64,000 bases of DNA, taken from the NCBI GenBank assembly GCA_000151295.1, contig GG745331.1, forward strand, positions 692,309 through 756,308, given 5' to 3'. Below, in pieces: positions 21,250 through 33,700 of the stretch. Every line of letters starts with the position of its first letter. The first letter of the stretch is position 1. The notes under the pieces were generated by a model. It made no database searches. It saw nothing but the letters and a program-made list of their open reading frames with translations, and was not told the origin of the DNA. A program made the position numbers and the translations under genes. Source of the stretch: Allomyces macrogynus ATCC 38327 (Eukaryota > Blastocladiomycota > Blastocladiomycetes > Blastocladiales > Blastocladiaceae).

Positions 21250-23705
21250 ATGGCGTCGACCAACTACCGCGTCCTCGGGGCCAAGTACCCGCAGCTCAAC
21301 ACGGAGCTCGAGCACCTGATCCAGCAGTTCAAGTACCTATCGACGTCATTGTCGCGCCGCGCCGCGCCGTGCCGTGCCGTGTGGACCGCTGTCGCCACCG
21401 CCATGCGCGCACGGGACGCATAATGGGCCCAACACCAGCGGACACTGACCGTGTGTCGCGTTGTGTGGTACCTGTAGTGTCTTTGACGTGAACGAGGAGG
21501 GCTCGATCGACAAGAGTGAGGTCATGTCGGTCGTGCGCGGCCTGCACCAGTTTTCGTTCGACCAGATCCAGCAGGGCATGCAGGCCGTGCGCACCAACGA
21601 CGAGGGCCGCGTCGACTTTGACGAGTACCTCGATGTACGCTTTCCACTGCTTGACAGAGTGTTATTGGCAGTGAAGCTGGTGGATCGGATCTGACGCGCA
21701 TGGAACCGATCGCGACTCAGACCGTGGCCAAGCTCAAGGACGCCAAGGTGAACGCGGCGGCCGCGCGCGCGAGTCACAGCTCGGGCGGCGGTGCTGCTGC
21801 TGCCTCGCCGGCGCACAAGAAGATCATTATCAAGGGCACGGCGCAGAACACGACGCACACGATCAACGAGGATGAGCGAGGTATGCATGAACGCGAGCAA
21901 GAATGCTACAGTTCCAAGCGCATGCTTCTCCATATGCTCATTTCGTTTGTCTGCGTTATAGTGTCATTTGTCAACCACATCAACTTTGCGCTTGCCGGCG
22001 ACGCGCACATTGGGGACCGGTTCCCGATTGAACCCTACTCGATGGACATTTTCGAGGCGTGCCAGGACGGTCTTTTGCTTGCCAAGCTCATCAACCACTC
22101 GGTGCCCGACACGATTGACGAGCGTGCGCTCAACATTGGCAAGAAGCTTAACCCGTTCAAGATGACCGAGAACAACAACGTTGTCATCAACTCGGCCAAG
22201 GCCATTGGGTGCTCGGTCGTGAACGTACGGCGTTTTTGACCGCAGTTTCAGTTTGCTTTCTCATGCGAGCCGAACAGTTTCACTGACGTTGCCTCGACGA
22301 CACAAGATTGGCGCGCAGGACCTGATCGAGGGCGTCGAATACCTGATCCTCGGTCTGATCTGGCAAATCATCAAGATTGGCCTGCTCTCGAAGATCGACA
22401 TCAAGCTGCACCCGGAACTTTACCGCCTGCTCGAGCCGGGAGAGACGCTCGAGGACTTCCTCAAGCTGCCCGCCGACCAGATTCTGCTGCGGTGGTTCAA
22501 CTACCACCTGCGCAAGGTGCAGTGCCCCGTGACCGTGGCCAACTTTTCCACCGACGTGCGCGACTCGGTCGCCTACACCTACCTGCTGCACTCGCTCGCG
22601 CCGCACCTCTGCTCCAAGGCCGCGCTCCAGACCGACGACTTGCACGAGCGCGCCGAGCAGGTAATTGAGAATGCCGGCAAGCTCAATGCCGCATCATATG
22701 TGACGCCCAAGTCGATTGTCGAGGGGAACCCCAAGCTCAACTTGGCCTTCGTCGCCAACTTGTTCAACATGCACCCGGGGCTCGAGAAGCTGACGGAGTC
22801 GGAGCTCGCGCAGCTCGATGACGCGCTGTTCAACTCGGAGGGCGACCGCGAGTCGCGCGCGTTTGCGCTGTGGATGAACTCGCTCGGTGTGGAGGTACCG
22901 CTTTCTTCGAGCTCTCACACACGCTGTTTCGTTCAATGACCTTTAACTGACTTTGGTTTCGCTCCCGAACCTAGCCCTTTGTCAACAACCTGTTCGACGA
23001 CCTGCGCGACGGTCTCGTGCTGCTGCAGACCATGGACAAGGTGCACCCGGGCATTGTCGAGTGGAAGCGCGTCAACAAGGCGCCCGTCCGGTCCAAGTTC
23101 AAGTGCGTCGAGAACTGCAACTACGTTGTCGTCCTCGGCAAGTCGCCCGCGCTCAAGTTTACGCTAATCGGCATTCAAGGGTCCGACATTGTCGACGGGA
23201 CCAAGACGCTCACGCTCGGCCTCGTCTGGCAGCTGATGCGCGCGCACATGATCGCCACGCTCAAGTCGCTCTCGTCGTTTGCCGGCCGCGACATCACCGA
23301 GGACGATATGATTCAGTGGGCGAACGCGACGATTGCCAAGGGCGAGGGTGGCCACCAGTCGACGATCACGTCGTTGCGCGACTCGTCGCCGCGCACGAGT
23401 GTCTTCTTCTTGGACGTGATCAACGGCATTCGCCCGGGTACCGTCGACTACTCTCTCGTCACGCCCGGGTTCACCGAGGACGACGCGCGACTGAATGCCA
23501 AGTACGCCATTTCGATTGCGCGTAAGCTCGGCGCCACCATCTTTGTCCTGCCGGAGGATATCATCGAGGGTCGCCAGCGCCTGGTACGTAATTCACTTCG
23601 TTCTTGTCACGAGATAGCGCGCGAGTATGGGCTCACGCATCTTCGTTCGATTTGTAGCTGCTCACGTTCGTTGGCAGTCTCATGGCGCTCGACCAGGGCG
23701 TGTAA
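21250..23705 (+). CDS. Fimbrin/plastin (actin bundler, Sac6-type)
   Basis: Calcium-regulated actin-filament cross-linker of patches and cables. Exons 21250-21332, 21478-21634, 21721-21880, 21962-22224, 22307-22894, 22975-23583 and 23658-23705 give 1908 nt, 635 aa. The N-terminal EF-hand region contains FDVNEEGSIDKSEV and a second hand NDEGRVDFDEYLD. Four calponin-homology domains follow in two actin-binding modules: CH1 with VNHINFALAGD, DGLLLAKLINHSVPDTIDER, KLNPFKMTENNNVVINSAKA; CH2 with ILRWFNYHLR-type motif (LLRWFNYHLRK); CH3 with ESRAFALWMNSLGVE and LFDDLRDGLVLLQTMDKV; CH4 ending FVLPEDIIEGRQRL. The last exon is 48 nt and ends LLTFVGSLMALDQGV, matching the family's end. Length is typical (610-640 aa). 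Confidence 0.95.
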
Positions 23706-24070
23706 GCGGAACGTGCCCACGCAAGTCGACTCGCCCAGCTGGACGGCCGATCTTTTTGAAGTCGTTTTTCGTTGGTTTCCGAGTTTTTGGTGGTCGTTCG
23801 TTGTTCTCGTCTCGTTTTGTTCTTTTTTCTCATCTTCTCTCTCGTTTCGTTTCCGTTGGGGTTGAATGGGGAATGACTTTCGTATTGACACCGCACCTCC
23901 TCTGCCGTTGAGATTTTTCGGGACACATGAATGAAGAAACGTTGTAAGTCCACGATGTCAGTCATTTAGTCCACCTCACCCACCCCACCCACCATCACGA
24001 GCGCGACGGCTGCCACGACGCTGTCCGCGTCGGTGATCGGGGCTGCGCGCGCGAAGTCGAGGCCGACAGC
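23706..24070. other. Convergent 3' spacer, T-rich
   Basis: Between the stops of fimbrin (+) and the coiled-coil gene (-). The first ~120 bases after the fimbrin stop are unusually T-rich on the + strand and likely form its 3' UTR and polyadenylation region. Confidence 0.45.
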
Positions 24071-26405
24071 TCACTGTTCTTGGCGCGCGCGCTCCTGCTT
24101 CCGCTCGCCGTTCTCGGCGGCATTACACTTGAGGTACGCGGCCGCGGCGCGCTCAGTGATTTCCTACACCCATGTGTTCCAGATGCTCGTCATCTCGCAG
24201 TCGTTCAGGAGACAGCAAACAAAAGGAAACGGACAGCGGCGACGACTGCACGCGCTTCATCCCACCCTTGGCCACCACCGCCGACTCGCCGCGCGCAGTT
24301 GTGGCGCTACTGCGTGCTCGACCCGACGCCGAGAGCATGTTGGGTGTGGACCGCAGGTGGTTGTTCCTCGGTGCGCTCACGGCGAGATGGTGTTCGCTGA
24401 CCCGGCCGCTCGACAGGAGCGAGCCCGGGAACTGGAGGAACGGGATCGATGCCGAGTGCGGGACCGCGGAGACGGCCACCGTCGAGCCCAGGTGGCCCAC
24501 GACCGCCGCGGAAATGTCGAGGATCGCTTGTTGTCGCTGCATGATCACGGAGAGCTTGCTCGGGTCGTTGACCGACTTGACGCTATGGAAGAGACAAAGT
24601 GTCAGGCCGCACTGTAGCTGCATTCGTCGATCACACTCGGTGAAACGAAGTACCTGTCGTTGAGCACTTTCAGCTGATCGTGCGCGCGCACGAGCTGCGC
24701 ATGCAAGTCCCTCACCTGCGCCTCGTACTGCAGCCGCATCTTCTGCATCCGCGCATTCCACCGTTCCTCGGCTTTGATCAGGTCCACGTTGCGCGGCGGC
24801 GGTTGCTGTCGCGACCGGTCGTCAGGGGCGGCTGGGACGGGGACATGCAATACATCGGGCACTTCGACGACGGGCGCCAGGTTCGAGTTGAGGCCCGCGG
24901 TACTCGCCTTTTGCGACCGCGTCGATGCGCTCAAATTGCCCCCACGGCGGAACGGGCTGAGCGACGATGCGAGACTGACGGATGAGTCGGCGACCGAGTC
25001 GATGTCGTCGCGGTCGGCCGAGGCGAGAGCGACGGCGAGCCGCAGCGACTCGAGTTCGCGGTACTGGTCGGTAATTGTGCGGTCGCGGTCCTCGAGCCGT
25101 TTTTGAAGCTCGACGATCACGGCGGACGTGTCGTCATGTTCGAGCGCGTCTTGCGCAGACTAAGCACGGGAAATCGTGAGCAAACGGGACGGCAAGACCT
25201 GGAGATGACGGGGAAACACCTTGAGCGCGGCATCGCCCATATTCTGTCGCGCCCACTGCATAACCTTCATCAGCTGCGCCTTGGCGAGCAGCGCCTGGTC
25301 GGCAGCCGTCCGCGCCGCAACGCGCGCCTCGCGCACCATGGCGGTTGCCGTCCTCTGCGCCTCCGTCACAACGAGCGCTGCCGCGGCCGTACGCTGGTCG
25401 CACTCTTTCGCCCACGCCGCGTCGAGCGCGCTCACCGTCTGGGCCCACTGCACGCGCGCAGCCGTCCGAACTCGGCCGACACGTGCGCGTGCATCAGCGT
25501 CGAGGTCGTTGATTTGGTCAGCGACGCGGTCGCGCAAGTCGCGCAGTTGCGACGTGAGTTGCGCGCGGTGCGCGGCTTCCATGAGCGAGGCACGAAAGTC
25601 GACGTCGGAGGCGAGCGACGCGAGTTGGGCTTCAATTGCGACGGTCGTGGGGAAGTCGGAGTCGGTGGTTTGCGTGCTGTGGTTCAACGATATGCATCAA
25701 CGAACAGTCCGAGCGGAAGACAACGAGCTGGGCAACATTGGCCAGCGCGTACCCGACGTTCTTCAAATTCCACACCTTCATCAAATTGGCTGTGTTGAGG
25801 TTCTTGTCGCCGAGCACAAAGACAAACGGTTGCGAGGGCGCTTCGGTCCCCGTGGTTGCCGTGGTCGGCTGCGAGGCCGTTGGGCGCGGTGCCTTGGGTC
25901 CTGTGGCTGCATGGGCATGATGGTCGGGTGGAGAAGACGGGGAACTTGAAGGATCATCTTTTGCCAATGCTGATCTGCCCGCAGCTCCGGGGTGCACCGT
26001 GGGCAGTGTCACATCGCCGAATGTCGTGCTTGACCTTGACGGGATCCCATCGCTTGCGGCATGTTCGGACGAGTTGGAGACGGGCAAAACGCGAGGCAGG
26101 TGCGCAGTTGATTCTCGAGCCGAAGTCGCAGCGCTACTGCCGTCAGCGGAAAGGGAATTTGGCGTGTCGAGAGGGGCTGGTGGGCTCGCCGACCGGATCA
26201 CACCGGCCCGGAGCGCCATCGCGCGGGCGGCGGTCAGTGATGCGGAATAGTCGGCGTGTAATGCGGTCACTGGGCGCTTGGAATCGCCAGTTGCTGGGCC
26301 GCATTTCGTCGTGTCGAGCGTTGTAAGCGTTTTTGGCCTATGTTCTGTTCTGTTCTGATCAAAGCGCGAAAAAGAATCATCTCACGCCTCACATGAGAAA
26401 TTCAT
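24071..26405 (-). CDS. Coiled-coil protein of unknown function
   Basis: Not recognised. A chain of exons joins in phase: 26405-26386 (MNFSCE), 26337-25753, 25676-25220, 25159-24654, 24582-24252 and 24163-24071, about 663 aa. The first ~190 residues are low-complexity Ser/Pro/Thr. The middle is helical with heptad-like patterns: EAQLASLASDVDFRASLMEA, LRDLRDRVADQINDLDADAR, VIVELQKRLEDRDRTITDQY, ERWNARMQKMRLQYEAQVRD, DQLKVLND. After a splice the chain continues SVKSVNDPSKLSVIMQRQQA. The final exon (ITERAAAAYLKCNAAENGER to a Gln-rich end) is clearly coding, but the donor joining it is ambiguous; without that intron the frame stops at 24153. No catalytic motif, signal peptide or membrane segment. 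A cytoskeletal or ciliary role is possible but unsupported. Confidence 0.6.
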
Positions 26406-26906
26406 GATCGAGTCTGCGAGACAACCGCTCATTTCCAAAAGCCAGGCAGTGCCGTTTCAACTCGCAACCACAACACTCATTGACATGATGCTGTCCAGTA
26501 AAGCGAACCAGAACTTGACCGTGACTGCTTTCGCGGCTCGGCGAGGTAGCACGCCGGAAATTGCCTGACCTCTCAAGGCCGGTAGTTTGCTCACGACGCT
26601 CGACTCGACAGCAAGCTGCAATAATTGACCTGCAATTGATAGCCTCGCTGACGATTGAATACGAACTCGCCGCGCACCAACGTTGTTCAAGTTGATTTTG
26701 GCTCAGCGCTTTCGTCCTGAGTGCAGCCGGCGGCCAATAAACATCGCTGTACTCGATTTAACTGTTGACGACGGCGAATACGGCCTTTGCACTCGCGAAC
26801 ATGGTCCCACAACAATCCCGAGGTTCCCGAAGGTCATTCACGACGCTGCGCTCATTATCGCCAATGGCACGACGCCCTGATCCTGACCAATCAGCGTCAA
26901 TCGTAG
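26406..26906. other. Spacer with possible first exon of the next gene and protein-like relic
   Basis: Upstream of the membrane-protein gene at 26907. The minus strand at about 26690-26460 reads in a protein-like way (LSIAGQLLQLAVESSVVSKL, VTVKFWFALLDSIMS) but has no start or partner exons. The true 5' exon of the downstream gene should also lie in or before this stretch. Confidence 0.3.
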
Positions 26907-29900
26907 TTTGCAGGCCGGCCAGGACACGGACCATGGCAAGGCGTGTGTCGACTACTTTGACCGTCAACCGATCGCGCGACCACCAGCGAGATCGACGCGA
27001 TTGCCGGGTCCCGTAGGTCGACGGAAACCGCACGGTGTGCACTCAAGATCCGCCGGTCAACCATCCAATGACCCGACAGATCCCTTGACGTCCATGTTGC
27101 CGTCGCAAGCAACGCGGCGATCGACCGTGTCGGTCGATCCTGTCATTTCTTCCAGTGCGGTCGCAGCAGCACCCGATATTCCACGAGGTCCTGCCTTGCC
27201 GTCGAGCATAAACCGTGCAACCGGGATTGCGCTCGCGCTAAGGAACAGCCTATCGCGTGGCGGCGATGTGCTGTCCATTGCCCTGTCGCCCGCTGCGGCG
27301 TCGGTAAGACCGCGCAGCATCAGCAATGACCCGGCTGCCTCCGTGCCGCCAACTCCGCTCTTATCGCCGCCCGCGCCCAGTTCACCATCTGCGACCGTGC
27401 TTGGGGCTGATTTGATGGCCAGCAGTCCCAGCGGCGTACCGAGTCTGACGCTGCTGCGGCAAAGCATTCACCATCGGTACCAGCTGCACCCGATCACGCT
27501 CCGGTTCCTGGATCCTGCGGCCGAAACCGAGTACCGGGCTGCGACGGCACTACTAAGTCTGATCCGGAACGAATGGACGATGTGGATGGTGGCGCTGACG
27601 GCGATCCTGCATTTGGTCGCCTACGATTCTGTCGCATACCCCGCTCTGACCTGGACCGTTTGGGTCCCGACACGGGGAGCCTGCGTTCTCGTGACCGTTG
27701 CTGTCGCTCTCGTTTTTCACCGCTCACGCCCTCGACTGGGTCAACCTGTCGCGGCCTGGGTGGCTCGGCGTATGACGACAGCGACGCTAGCGTGGGCCAC
27801 GTTTTGTTTCTTGCTCTTCTTCTTGGTCGGCGACATTCTCGCCGCTCTGTTCCGGTTCAACCGCTCCGTGGCCCAGGCGCGCGCGCAGGGCCAGATCGCG
27901 CCCGACGATCCGCTCACGAGCCCGGCCACGGTCTTGCCGTATGTCGAGGATGTGGGCCCCGTGTCGTCGTACGCGGTTCTGTTTTTCGGCGGCAATGTTT
28001 GCATCAAGGGCCCGCGGCACTTCCAAAAGGGCGGTTTGATCGTTGCGATTGTCCTGCTCCACACGGTCATCAAGGTGCTCGTTGTGCCGCTGGCCATGGA
28101 ACGCGGGCAAATGACCACATTGTGCTGCTACTTGACGTCGGCGATCGCGTCGAGCTGGTCGGGGTTCAAGATCGAGTACGTCTGGCGGCACTTGTTTGCC
28201 GAAACGCGCCGCGATAAGATCGAGTCCGGGTGGAGTTACCACGGCAAGTTTGACGGGATCCGGTCGACCTCGGCATTGTGTATTTGCTCGGTCACCTCCA
28301 CCACGGCCGCGGGCACGGGCCCTGTGGCGTTGACGCCCCCCGCCTCGCCATCGACGGTCGCCGCGGTTTCGCTCGTCAACCCCGCACCCGCCGCGCCCGC
28401 GTTCGTGTGCCCGATACCGCCTGCAAGAACGTCCAGTTTGCCGCTCGGCGTCCAGCCTCCCGATCCACCCGGTTCCGCGGCGTCGACGGAGCAACCTGAC
28501 GCAAACAGTCCGCGCACTGCGTCCCGCATGAAGCGACCGCGAAAGATATTGGCTCCGCCCGGCTTGAGGATCTCGACGGCCCCACCACCGTCTCCCGACG
28601 CCACTTCTCCTGCAACCCCGTCGGTCTTTGTGTCACCCGATTTGAAGAGCCCGTCCATGCCGCCGACGGCTCACAGGAGCGTATTGCGTACGCCGAAAAT
28701 CTCGCTCAGTCGGCCAACGTCGCGCGCGCGAGAATTGTTCTTCCTCGTCTACGATCGGGTGCTCGCAGACGCGCGGGCCAACGTGCAGGCCATGGCCGCG
28801 GCCGCGTTCGTGCACGACATTCATGCCACAGGGCTCGTGATTGTGGCGGGCGTTCCCGACGCGGACGCACCGGTTGATCCTCCACGATCGTGGTGGCGTA
28901 GGATCCTCGGCGGTACAAGGAAGGAACGCCGGGTACCGCCCGCGGCAACAGCGGCGGTGCCTACACACGAGTCATTATCCCAGACGTGGCTATACCGCCT
29001 GTTGTGCCGATTCCCGGGCCCCGACGAGGCCATGTACCAACGGCAACGATCGGTGCCACTGCGGCTCGAGGCGCGGTACAATATCATTCTCGCAACATTG
29101 AGCGTGGTCACGGAGCTCGTGATTGGGTGGGAGCATGCGCGCGTGATGATGGTCGATCCGGGGTACCAGATTTCGATTCTCGTCGGGTGGACGGTGCCGT
29201 GCTTATGGATCCGCGTCGCGTGGACGGCCGTCGTGCAGCTGATCGACTTGGTGCGCCGATTTATCAAGTGCTTGTGCATTTCATGCGCCGATGAATGTTG
29301 TCCTGACTCGGGTCTTGAACAGGTCATTCCGTACCTGCCGTTGGTCAAGTGGAACGGAACGCGGTTGCTCCTGTTCAACACGGCAACATTTGTCGTGTTT
29401 ATCCTGCAGTTCGTCGCCGCCCTCCTCCTGTTGGGAGCAAACTGCTTGAGCTGACCCTGACCATCTCCACCAGATACGTCTTCGCCATGTGGATCGAGTC
29501 GCTCAATCACAACTCGATTCTGTACGGGGTCCAGGCCATCAACTTGATTCGTACGTCTAGTTGTGCTTCGCAAGCGATAACCCTGGGGACTGCAACTCAT
29601 CAACTTTTCGTTGCGTAGGCCAGCTTCTCTTCTTTGCCGTCGAGTCGGGTGTCACGACGCAGTACTATATTCTCGGCACGAGCGTTGTGGCCCTCGTCGT
29701 ACTGGCCGGCGGGATCTCTGGTCCTCAATCGCTACGAGGTACTAATTGCCAGCTGTCGCACTCCACTCCCCACCGTACTGTCTTTTGTCTGACCAAGCCG
29801 ACCACGATCCTAGGTCCGTTCATGGGCACGTTTTTACGCATCGTGATTGCGCAGGTCGCGGGCGTGCTCGTCGCGCGCGACGTCGAGCACCTCTACCGGA

Positions 29901-30091
29901 GCTTTTACCTCGGCAATAACTTGTTTGCCGTGCCGCCGATGGACGACGCTGGAAGCAGTAGCGGACCGACACTGGCGCTGGACACGTTGGCACAGGGCAA
30001 GTTGGACGCGCGTGGCAACACTCAAGTTGCGCGTTCGGCACCCGGCTTGCCGGACCTGATGGTGGACTGCACTCGTGGCCCGGGAGAATGA
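26907..30091 (+). CDS. Large membrane protein with two six-helix modules, paralogue A
   Basis: Exons 26907-29250, 29323-29408, 29474-29550, 29619-29738 and 29814-30091 (about 967 aa plus an unseen N-terminal exon; 26907 follows a cgtag acceptor and no in-frame ATG precedes it). A Pro/Ser-rich N-terminus leads to HPITLRFLDPAAETEYR and module 1: WMVALTAILHLVAYDS, TRGACVLVTVAVALVF, TLAWATFCFLLFFLVGD, SSYAVLFFGGNVCIKGP, GLIVAIVLLHTVIKVLVV and YLTSAIASSWSGFKIEYV. A long linker with conserved LFFLVYDRVLADARANVQAM precedes module 2, opened by YQRQRSVPLRLEARYNI and ending RDVEHLYRSFYLGNNLF. The 2x6-helix layout and DPxxExxY element resemble membrane modules of class III nucleotide cyclases, but no catalytic domain follows. 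Tandem with paralogue B, with identical exon phases. Function unknown. Confidence 0.75.
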
Positions 30092-30776
30092 ACATTTTAT
30101 GTGCTCACGACCTGATGATTGTCGTTGGTCATGCGCAAATCCGGTCGAACCAGACAGCCGCAGCTGCGCAGTGATGCAGTCGAACCATCTCGCGCCCACG
30201 CTTTCGAGCACGCAAGGCATCCTCCGCTCATCGCTCCACTCGGAACTACTTATAAACACCAACTGCAAACGATCAGCATCGCGAACCGTCGACATGGCAT
30301 GACGGGGTTCAGCAAACCGGCAAGACGCTCATGATTACCACCGGCATTGCGGCCAGACGCGACCGCTCTTGCCCCCGAGTGTCTTCCACCAGGCCGTTCC
30401 AGCTCGTGCATCGTTGCATCAAGACCGCCCGACAACAAAGTGCAATCCAATTCTTTGGTGTGCCCTCGATCAAGCCACCGTTGCGCTCGAAAACGGGGCA
30501 ATTGTTCAGAAACCCATTTCAGCCAGGGCGACCCTCGTTTTCATTGACGGATCACTCGCACGACGTGACCGGTGTAGCGCGAATTTGCGGTCCTGATCGC
30601 GAGTTCTAAGGCGCGGCGACTCGTCTCTGGTGCCGATAGCGTCTGTGCACGACTTTCTGTGGCCAAACGTTGATTCCTGACATCCGTGAGGTTTTACAGC
30701 TTCCGTTGACCGGACACGCAGCCTGCCTGAAGGACGGTGGACACGACGACTGACGAAGAGCATGACTGGTTCGTAG
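30092..30776. other. Spacer between tandem paralogues
   Basis: 685 bp between the stop of paralogue A and the conserved acceptor of paralogue B. Several frames on both strands look weakly protein-like (for example minus strand near 30290-30100, SSEWSDERRMPCVLESVGAR), without a complete gene. Confidence 0.35.
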
Positions 30777-33700
30777 TATGCGACGAAGAGATGCCATCGA
30801 CCATGGCAAGCCGCGCGTCGACTACTTTGACCACCAGCCGATTTCGCGACCGACGGCGAGATCGACGCGCTTACCAGGGCCGGCGGTGCGACAAGATACG
30901 CTACGAACTCGCTCGCGCTCGGCTGGTCAACCGCAAGGATCTTTCCCTGCTCTGTCCGAATCTCAGCTCCCGCCATCAATACGGCTCGCCATCGCGGCGG
31001 TGGATCGGGCCGTTGCGACCACGTCGTGCCCATCCGTTCCGCAACCCGTGCCAAGCGTACGCATCGCCAATGGCGTCGAGCGCACGTCGAGGGCGACGAA
31101 TCATTCGAGTGACCACGCTCTCTCCACCGTTTTGCCGTCTGCCAGCGGACCTGTAACCAGGCGTCAGATCAAAAGCACGACGCTACTGCCAACGTCGCCA
31201 TCGCCGCTTTTCCTGTCCCACGTTCCGGAATCACCATTGCTTACGGCGGCTGATGCGGTCGGAAGCACGACCAGCAGTGTTCCGAGACTGGCGGCATTGC
31301 ACGAGGATCTCCACCATCGGTACCGTGTCCACCCGATCACACTGCGCTTCCTCGATCCAGCCGTCGAGGACGAGTACCGCAAAGCGACCGCGACGTTGAG
31401 CCTGATGCGCAACGAAGGGATCGCGTGGATGGTGGCCATGGCCTCGATCGCGCACACGGCCGCCTACGAAATGACGCTCTACCCGGCCCTGACCTGGAGC
31501 GTATGGGTGCCGACCCGCGGAATATGCGCGTTCGTGACGTTCATTATCGCCGTTCTTCTCCACCGCTCGCGGCCGCTCCCGGGCCGACCGGCGACGGCGT
31601 AGGCTGTTCGTCGCATGGTCCCCATTACGCTGGTGTGGCTCGCGTTTTGCTTCCTCTTCTACTTCTGGGTGGGTGATACGGCTGCCGCCCTGATCAACTT
31701 TACCCGCGGCGTTGCCAATGCTCGTGCCAATGGGCAGATTGCACCCAACGACCCCATCACGGACGCTGCGACGGTCGCACCATTTGTGCCAAACACGGGT
31801 CCCGTCTCGGCGTATGCGATCTTGTTTTTCGGGGCGAATGTCTGCGTCAAGGGCCCGCGGCACTTCCAAAAGGGGGCTCTGACGCTGGTGGTGGTCGTGG
31901 TTCACGTGGTGATCAACGTCTTGGCCGTGCCATTGGCCGTGGAGCGCGGCCAACTGATCGCGTTTGGCTGCTACTTGGCGTCGTCGCTCGCGTCGACGTG
32001 GTCGAGTTTCAAGATCGAGTACGTTTGGCGGCACTTGTTTGCCGAGACGCGACGCGACCAGATCGAAGCCGAGTGGAGCTGCTCGGATTTGGGTAAAGTG
32101 GATGGGTTCGGGTCGTTTTCGAGGGTGCCGAGCGTTGGGTCGTCCGCCGGATTGCCGAGCGCCGGGTCGACGACGGATGCGTCGCCAATGAGTCTTGCGC
32201 GAACTACGGCGCCCTCGAGTGTGACTGTGGATCTTTTGAGTCCTGTTACGGCACCATTGAGCACTGCTACGGCTTCTTTGACGGCAACTACCGCCGCACC
32301 GCTGATCAACTCTGCTCCATTCGCGCCGACGCCCTCGCCGACGACCCAGCCGAATGGAAGCTGCCCTCGTCCCGCTCCTAAGTCACCACGTCCACGCAAG
32401 AGCTCGGCGCCGCCCGGTCTGCGGGCCCCCACGCTCGCGTCCCCTTTGAGAGCCGATAGCGACCCGTCGCCACCGCTCGCCGTCCCCGACACCAAACTCC
32501 TTCGGTCCACAACCGCTCACAGCAGCAGCGCTCGTCCACCCAAGTTAACCCTCTCCCGCCCGACTTCCCGCTCCCGCACGCGCACTCTCTTCTTTGCCAT
32601 CTACGACCGCGTCCTCGCCGATGCGCGCGCCAACGTCCAAGCCATGGCCGCCGCCGCGTTTGTGCACGACGTGCGCGCAACGGGTCTGGTCGTGCCCGAC
32701 CACGCCACGGCGTCACGAACGCGGATCGGCGGCGTGACGCGCGCGCCACGACACGCGCAGCCCGCGGCCGTGACCCACGCGCGCGAAGCATTGTCGCAAA
32801 CGTGGTTGTACCGGCTGCTGTGCCGGTTTCCGGACCGCGACGAGGCCATGTACCAGCGGCAGCGGTCGGTGCCGCTGCGGCTCGAGGCGCGGTATAATAT
32901 CATTCTCGCAACATTGAGCGTGGTCGCGGAAATAGTGCTGGATTGGGAGCATTCGCGCGCGATGCTCGTCGAACCGGGGTTCCAGATTGAAGTGCTGCGC
33001 GGGTGGACGGCGCCGTGCTTGTGGATCCGGGTCGGCTGGACGGCGGTCGTGCAGGTGGTGGATTTGGCACGTTGACTCGCGGCTTTGGTGGATGTGCAGT
33101 GTCCTGCACTTCGCCGCTCACGAGCGAACGGTCCACGCCTGGTAGGTGGTCCCGTACTTGCCGCTGGTCAAGTGGAACGGGAGGCGGCTGCTCATGTTCA
33201 ATACGGCCACGTTTGTCGCGTTTGTTCTCCAGTACGTTGGCTTTCCCGACAAGCGTTTTCTTGCTTATCAATGCTGACCGTCGCGATTCCTCCCCACCAG
33301 ATACGTGTTCGCAATGTGGGTCGAGTGCCTCAACCGGAACCCGGTCCTGTCGGCAGTCCAGACCACCAACTTGATCCGTACGTTCGTCGGGCTCATCCCT
33401 TCCCCGGGCGGCGCGACTGACCGTCATCCCCCCGCGCCCGCCACCGTAGGCCAGCTCCTGTTCTTCGCCGTCGAGTCTGGCGTCACAACCCAATACTACA
33501 TGCTCGGCACGAGCATGATCGCGATCCCGGTCCTGCTCAGCGGCCTGTTTGGCCCGGACCTCGTCCGAGGTACATCCCACTTCTTCCCCAACCCTTCGTC
33601 CGGCGACAACTCACCGGCTCGATCATAGGCCCGTTCATGAGCACCTTCATGCGCATGCTGATCGCACAGGCCGCGGGCGCGTTTGTCGCGCGCGACGTGG

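Noticed and set aside
26935..27016. ACCATGGCA as the start of paralogue A (and the same at 30792 for B)
   Set aside because: Differences between the paralogues are mostly synonymous in the other frame, so the Kozak-like ATG is in the wrong frame.
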